From contig JABMML010000208.1 of NCBI GenBank assembly GCA_013205585.1, forward strand, positions 1 through 5,822: a stretch of DNA of 5,822 nucleotides. Reading direction: 5' to 3'. Below, one piece after another: positions 3,822 through 5,822 of the stretch. This stretch comes from Chitinophagaceae bacterium. Lineage in GTDB: Bacteria; Bacteroidota; Bacteroidia; Chitinophagales; Chitinophagaceae. Every line of letters starts with the position of its first letter. The first letter of the stretch is position 1. Below the pieces are notes generated by a model, which saw only the letters and a program-made list of their open reading frames with translations, was not told the origin of the DNA and ran no database searches. Made by a program: the position numbers and the translations under genes.

Positions 3822-5822
3822 ATGTCAAAATCAAGTGCCGATACGCCACTAATGCAACAACACCGGGCTATTAAGCAAAAATATCCCGATGCCATTTTGC
3901 TATTTCGCGTGGGCGATTTTTACGAGACATTTGGAGAAGATGCCATTGTTGCCTCCAAGGTTTTAGGCATTACCCTTACCAAAAGAAATAATGGTTCCGC
4001 TTCTTCTAGTGAACTAGCAGGTTTTCCGCACCATTCCTTAGATACTTATTTACATAAATTAGTGAAAGCGGGACATAGAGTGGCTATTTGTGATCAATTG
4101 GAAGATCCAAAAAATGTAAAAGGAATTGTGAAAAGAGGTGTAACCGATATGCTTACGCCTGGCATTGCCACCAACGATAAATTATTAGAACATAAAAACA
4201 ATAATTTCTTAGCCGCCATTTATGTAGAAAATGAAAAAGGAGGGATTGCATTTTTAGACATTACGACCGGAGAATTTTTAATAGCAGAAGGCAGCACCGA
4301 TTATTTAGATAAATTATTACAAAGTTTACAACCCGCAGAAATTCTACACCCTAAAAATTATCAAGCAGCCTTTAAAGAAAGTTTTGGTAATGGATTTTAT
4401 ACCTATGGTTTAGATGCTTGGATATTCGATGAAGCCTTTGCCACTGAACAATTATTAAAGCAATTTCAAACAAGTACTTTAAAAGGCTTTGGTATTGTTG
4501 AGCAAAAATTAGGTATTATGGCTGCAGGTGCTATACTGCATTATTTAAAAGAAACCGAGCATCCACACCTTCAACATATACATACCATTAAAAGTATTGT
4601 GCGTGAAGAAATATTGTGGATGGATAAATTTACTATTCGCAATTTAGAATTAATAGGCAATGGCGCCGATAGAAAAGGGTTGCTTGAAATTATGGACGCC
4701 ACCAAGAGCCCCATGGGTGCAAGGTTATTAAAAAGGTGGTTGGTGTTTCCATTACAATCCATTACGCAAATTAATAAGCGCTTAGAGGCAGTGGCCAATT
4801 TATTAGCTGACAGTAATAGCGCTAATGAATTAGGAGCCCTAATAGAATCCTGCGGCGACTTAGAAAGGCTTGCTAGTAAGTTATCGACAAGAAAAATACA
4901 ACCTCGTGAATTAATACAGTTAGCAAAATCATTAGAGGCGGCTACTACTATTAAAGAATTATTATCAAGCAATACCAATAGTTATTTAGAAGAAATTGCC
5001 AATGCTATTTCGGTTTGTTCTAAAACCAAGGCTACTATATTGAATACCCTTCAAGAACAACCCCCTGCCACCACAATTAAAGGAGGCTTTATTAAAGAAG
5101 GCGTTTCATCTGCTTTAGATGAACTTAGAAATATATCCAGTGGAGGCAAAGACTTTTTAACACAAATACAAAACAAAGAAGCAGAAATTACGGGTATCTC
5201 TTCTTTAAAAATTGGATACAATAATGTGTATGGTTATTATTTAGAAGTTACCCATGTACATAAGAACAAAGTACCCGCCGAGTGGATACGCAAACAAACT
5301 TTAACTACTGCAGAAAGGTATATCACCCCTGAATTAAAAATTTACGAAGAAAAAATATTAGGCGCCGAGGATAAAATTTTAAGCCTTGAACAAGAAATGT
5401 ATCAAGACTTATTAGACCAAGTGTTTACAGAAATGGGCGCCATTCAAAACAATGGACAATTAATAGGAACATTGGATTGCTTATTATGCTTTGCGCAAAT
5501 TGCCAAAGAAAATAAATATTGCAAACCTAGTTTAACAGAAGATGCTATTTTAAATATAACTGCAGGAAGGCACCCAGTTATTGAAAAAACTTTAGCTATT
5601 GACCAAGACTATATTCCCAACGATGTAATCTTAGACCCAGCCACCCAACAAATTATTATTTTAACAGGCCCTAATATGAGTGGTAAAAGTGCAGTGCTAA
5701 GGCAAACTGCCTTAATTACCCTTATGGCGCATATGGGATCTTATGTACCTGCACAGGCTGCTTCTATTCCACTTACCGATAAAATATTTACACGCGTGGG
5801 CGCCAATGATAATTTAAATGCA
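3822..5822 (+). CDS. mutS: DNA mismatch repair protein MutS, 3' truncated by the window
   Basis: The frame is open with no stop for 667 codons to the right edge; I translated it throughout and saw no frameshift. MutS is the mismatch-recognising ATPase that starts mismatch repair with MutL. The N-terminal mismatch-binding domain has the diagnostic Phe-X-Glu in RVGDFYETFG (29-38: Phe33, Glu35), then LAGFPHHSLDTYL and RVAICDQLEDP. A connector domain follows (about 125-250), then the lever/clamp core with TIRNLELIG (near 270-278) and KIGYNNVYGYYLEVT (463-477), then GRHPVIE (582-588) and the Walker A GPNMSGKS (616-623). The end reaches TRVGANDNLNA, just before Walker B, so roughly 200 residues (Walker B, the dimer/HTH region and the C-terminal tail) are missing, judged by the family's usual 850-880 residues. 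The ATG at 3822 gives MSKSSADTPLMQQH, the normal Bacteroidota start. The gene is divergent from the methyltransferase gene. Confidence 0.98.
   Translation, partial: MSKSSADTPLMQQHRAIKQKYPDAILLFRVGDFYETFGEDAIVASKVLGITLTKRNNGSASSSELAGFPHHSLDTYLHKLVKAGHRVAICDQLEDPKNVKGIVKRGVTDMLTPGIATNDKLLEHKNNNFLAAIYVENEKGGIAFLDITTGEFLIAEGSTDYLDKLLQSLQPAEILHPKNYQAAFKESFGNGFYTYGLDAWIFDEAFATEQLLKQFQTSTLKGFGIVEQKLGIMAAGAILHYLKETEHPHLQHIHTIKSIVREEILWMDKFTIRNLELIGNGADRKGLLEIMDATKSPMGARLLKRWLVFPLQSITQINKRLEAVANLLADSNSANELGALIESCGDLERLASKLSTRKIQPRELIQLAKSLEAATTIKELLSSNTNSYLEEIANAISVCSKTKATILNTLQEQPPATTIKGGFIKEGVSSALDELRNISSGGKDFLTQIQNKEAEITGISSLKIGYNNVYGYYLEVTHVHKNKVPAEWIRKQTLTTAERYITPELKIYEEKILGAEDKILSLEQEMYQDLLDQVFTEMGAIQNNGQLIGTLDCLLCFAQIAKENKYCKPSLTEDAILNITAGRHPVIEKTLAIDQDYIPNDVILDPATQQIIILTGPNMSGKSAVLRQTALITLMAHMGSYVPAQAASIPLTDKIFTRVGANDNLNA

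Noticed and set aside
4571..4978. 135-residue minus-strand open frame inside mutS
   Set aside because: It lies wholly antisense to the intact MutS frame, whose protein motifs continue across it without a break. Its product is composition-driven with no recognisable motif, and no promoter element is seen upstream, so it is a shadow frame.
4662..5804. Recurrent GGCGCC hexamers in mutS as a possible repeat or protein-binding motif
   Set aside because: Every copy examined is in frame as Gly-Ala codons (GGC GCC) or the equivalent, with no constant spacing, so codon choice explains them.
1..5822. A novel multi-gene system (defence, secretion, biosynthetic or mobile)
   Set aside because: Five of the genes (mutS, the SpoU methyltransferase, the prenyltransferase, ruvX and def) are recognisable housekeeping families with intact motifs as far as visible, the partial ligase is a common family, and only one gene is unknown. 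No transposase, integrase, direct repeats or abrupt composition change was seen.

Overview
The window is ordinary housekeeping DNA from an AT-rich member of the Bacteroidota, most likely the Chitinophagaceae/Cytophaga side of the phylum. Four observations support this. Leucine is coded mostly by TTA. Shine-Dalgarno sequences are absent before the genes. Three exact copies of the Bacteroidota -7 promoter element (TAnnTTTG) lie just upstream of coding starts. The MutS, SpoU methyltransferase, deformylase and RuvX proteins have N-termini and motifs of the Bacteroidota type. The family placement is inference; no rRNA gene is present to test it.

Layout: positions 1-156 hold the 3' end of a plus-strand gene, the C-terminus of a YbdK-type (GCS2) carboxylate-amine ligase. 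An 82-bp convergent gap follows. Then comes a block of five minus-strand genes, which in transcription order (right to left) are: a SpoU/TrmH-family RNA methyltransferase (3775-3221), a UbiA-superfamily prenyltransferase of the MqnP type (3158-2271), RuvX/YqgF (2264-1851, TTG start), peptide deformylase Def (1786-1211), and an unrecognised exported protein (1204-239). A 46-bp divergent promoter region separates the methyltransferase from mutS, which runs on the plus strand from 3822 off the right edge. No non-coding stretch exceeds 82 bp.

How the genes relate: the minus-strand genes are closely spaced (gaps of 62, 6, 64 and 6 bp), so cotranscription is likely, with an extra promoter in front of def that would also serve the exported protein. 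The roles are RNA modification, quinone side-chain attachment, RuvX (RNA processing or Holliday-junction function), N-terminal deformylation and an unknown envelope protein. They do not form one pathway. MutS starts mismatch repair.

I found no mobile element, CRISPR array, tRNA or rRNA, toxin-antitoxin or defence cassette, and no evidence of an undescribed multi-gene system. The points most worth a second look are the unknown exported protein, the very compact divergent promoter that predicts almost leaderless transcripts, the TTG start of ruvX in frame with the ubiA-type gene's stop codon, and the MqnP-type signature, which predicts the futalosine route to menaquinone.
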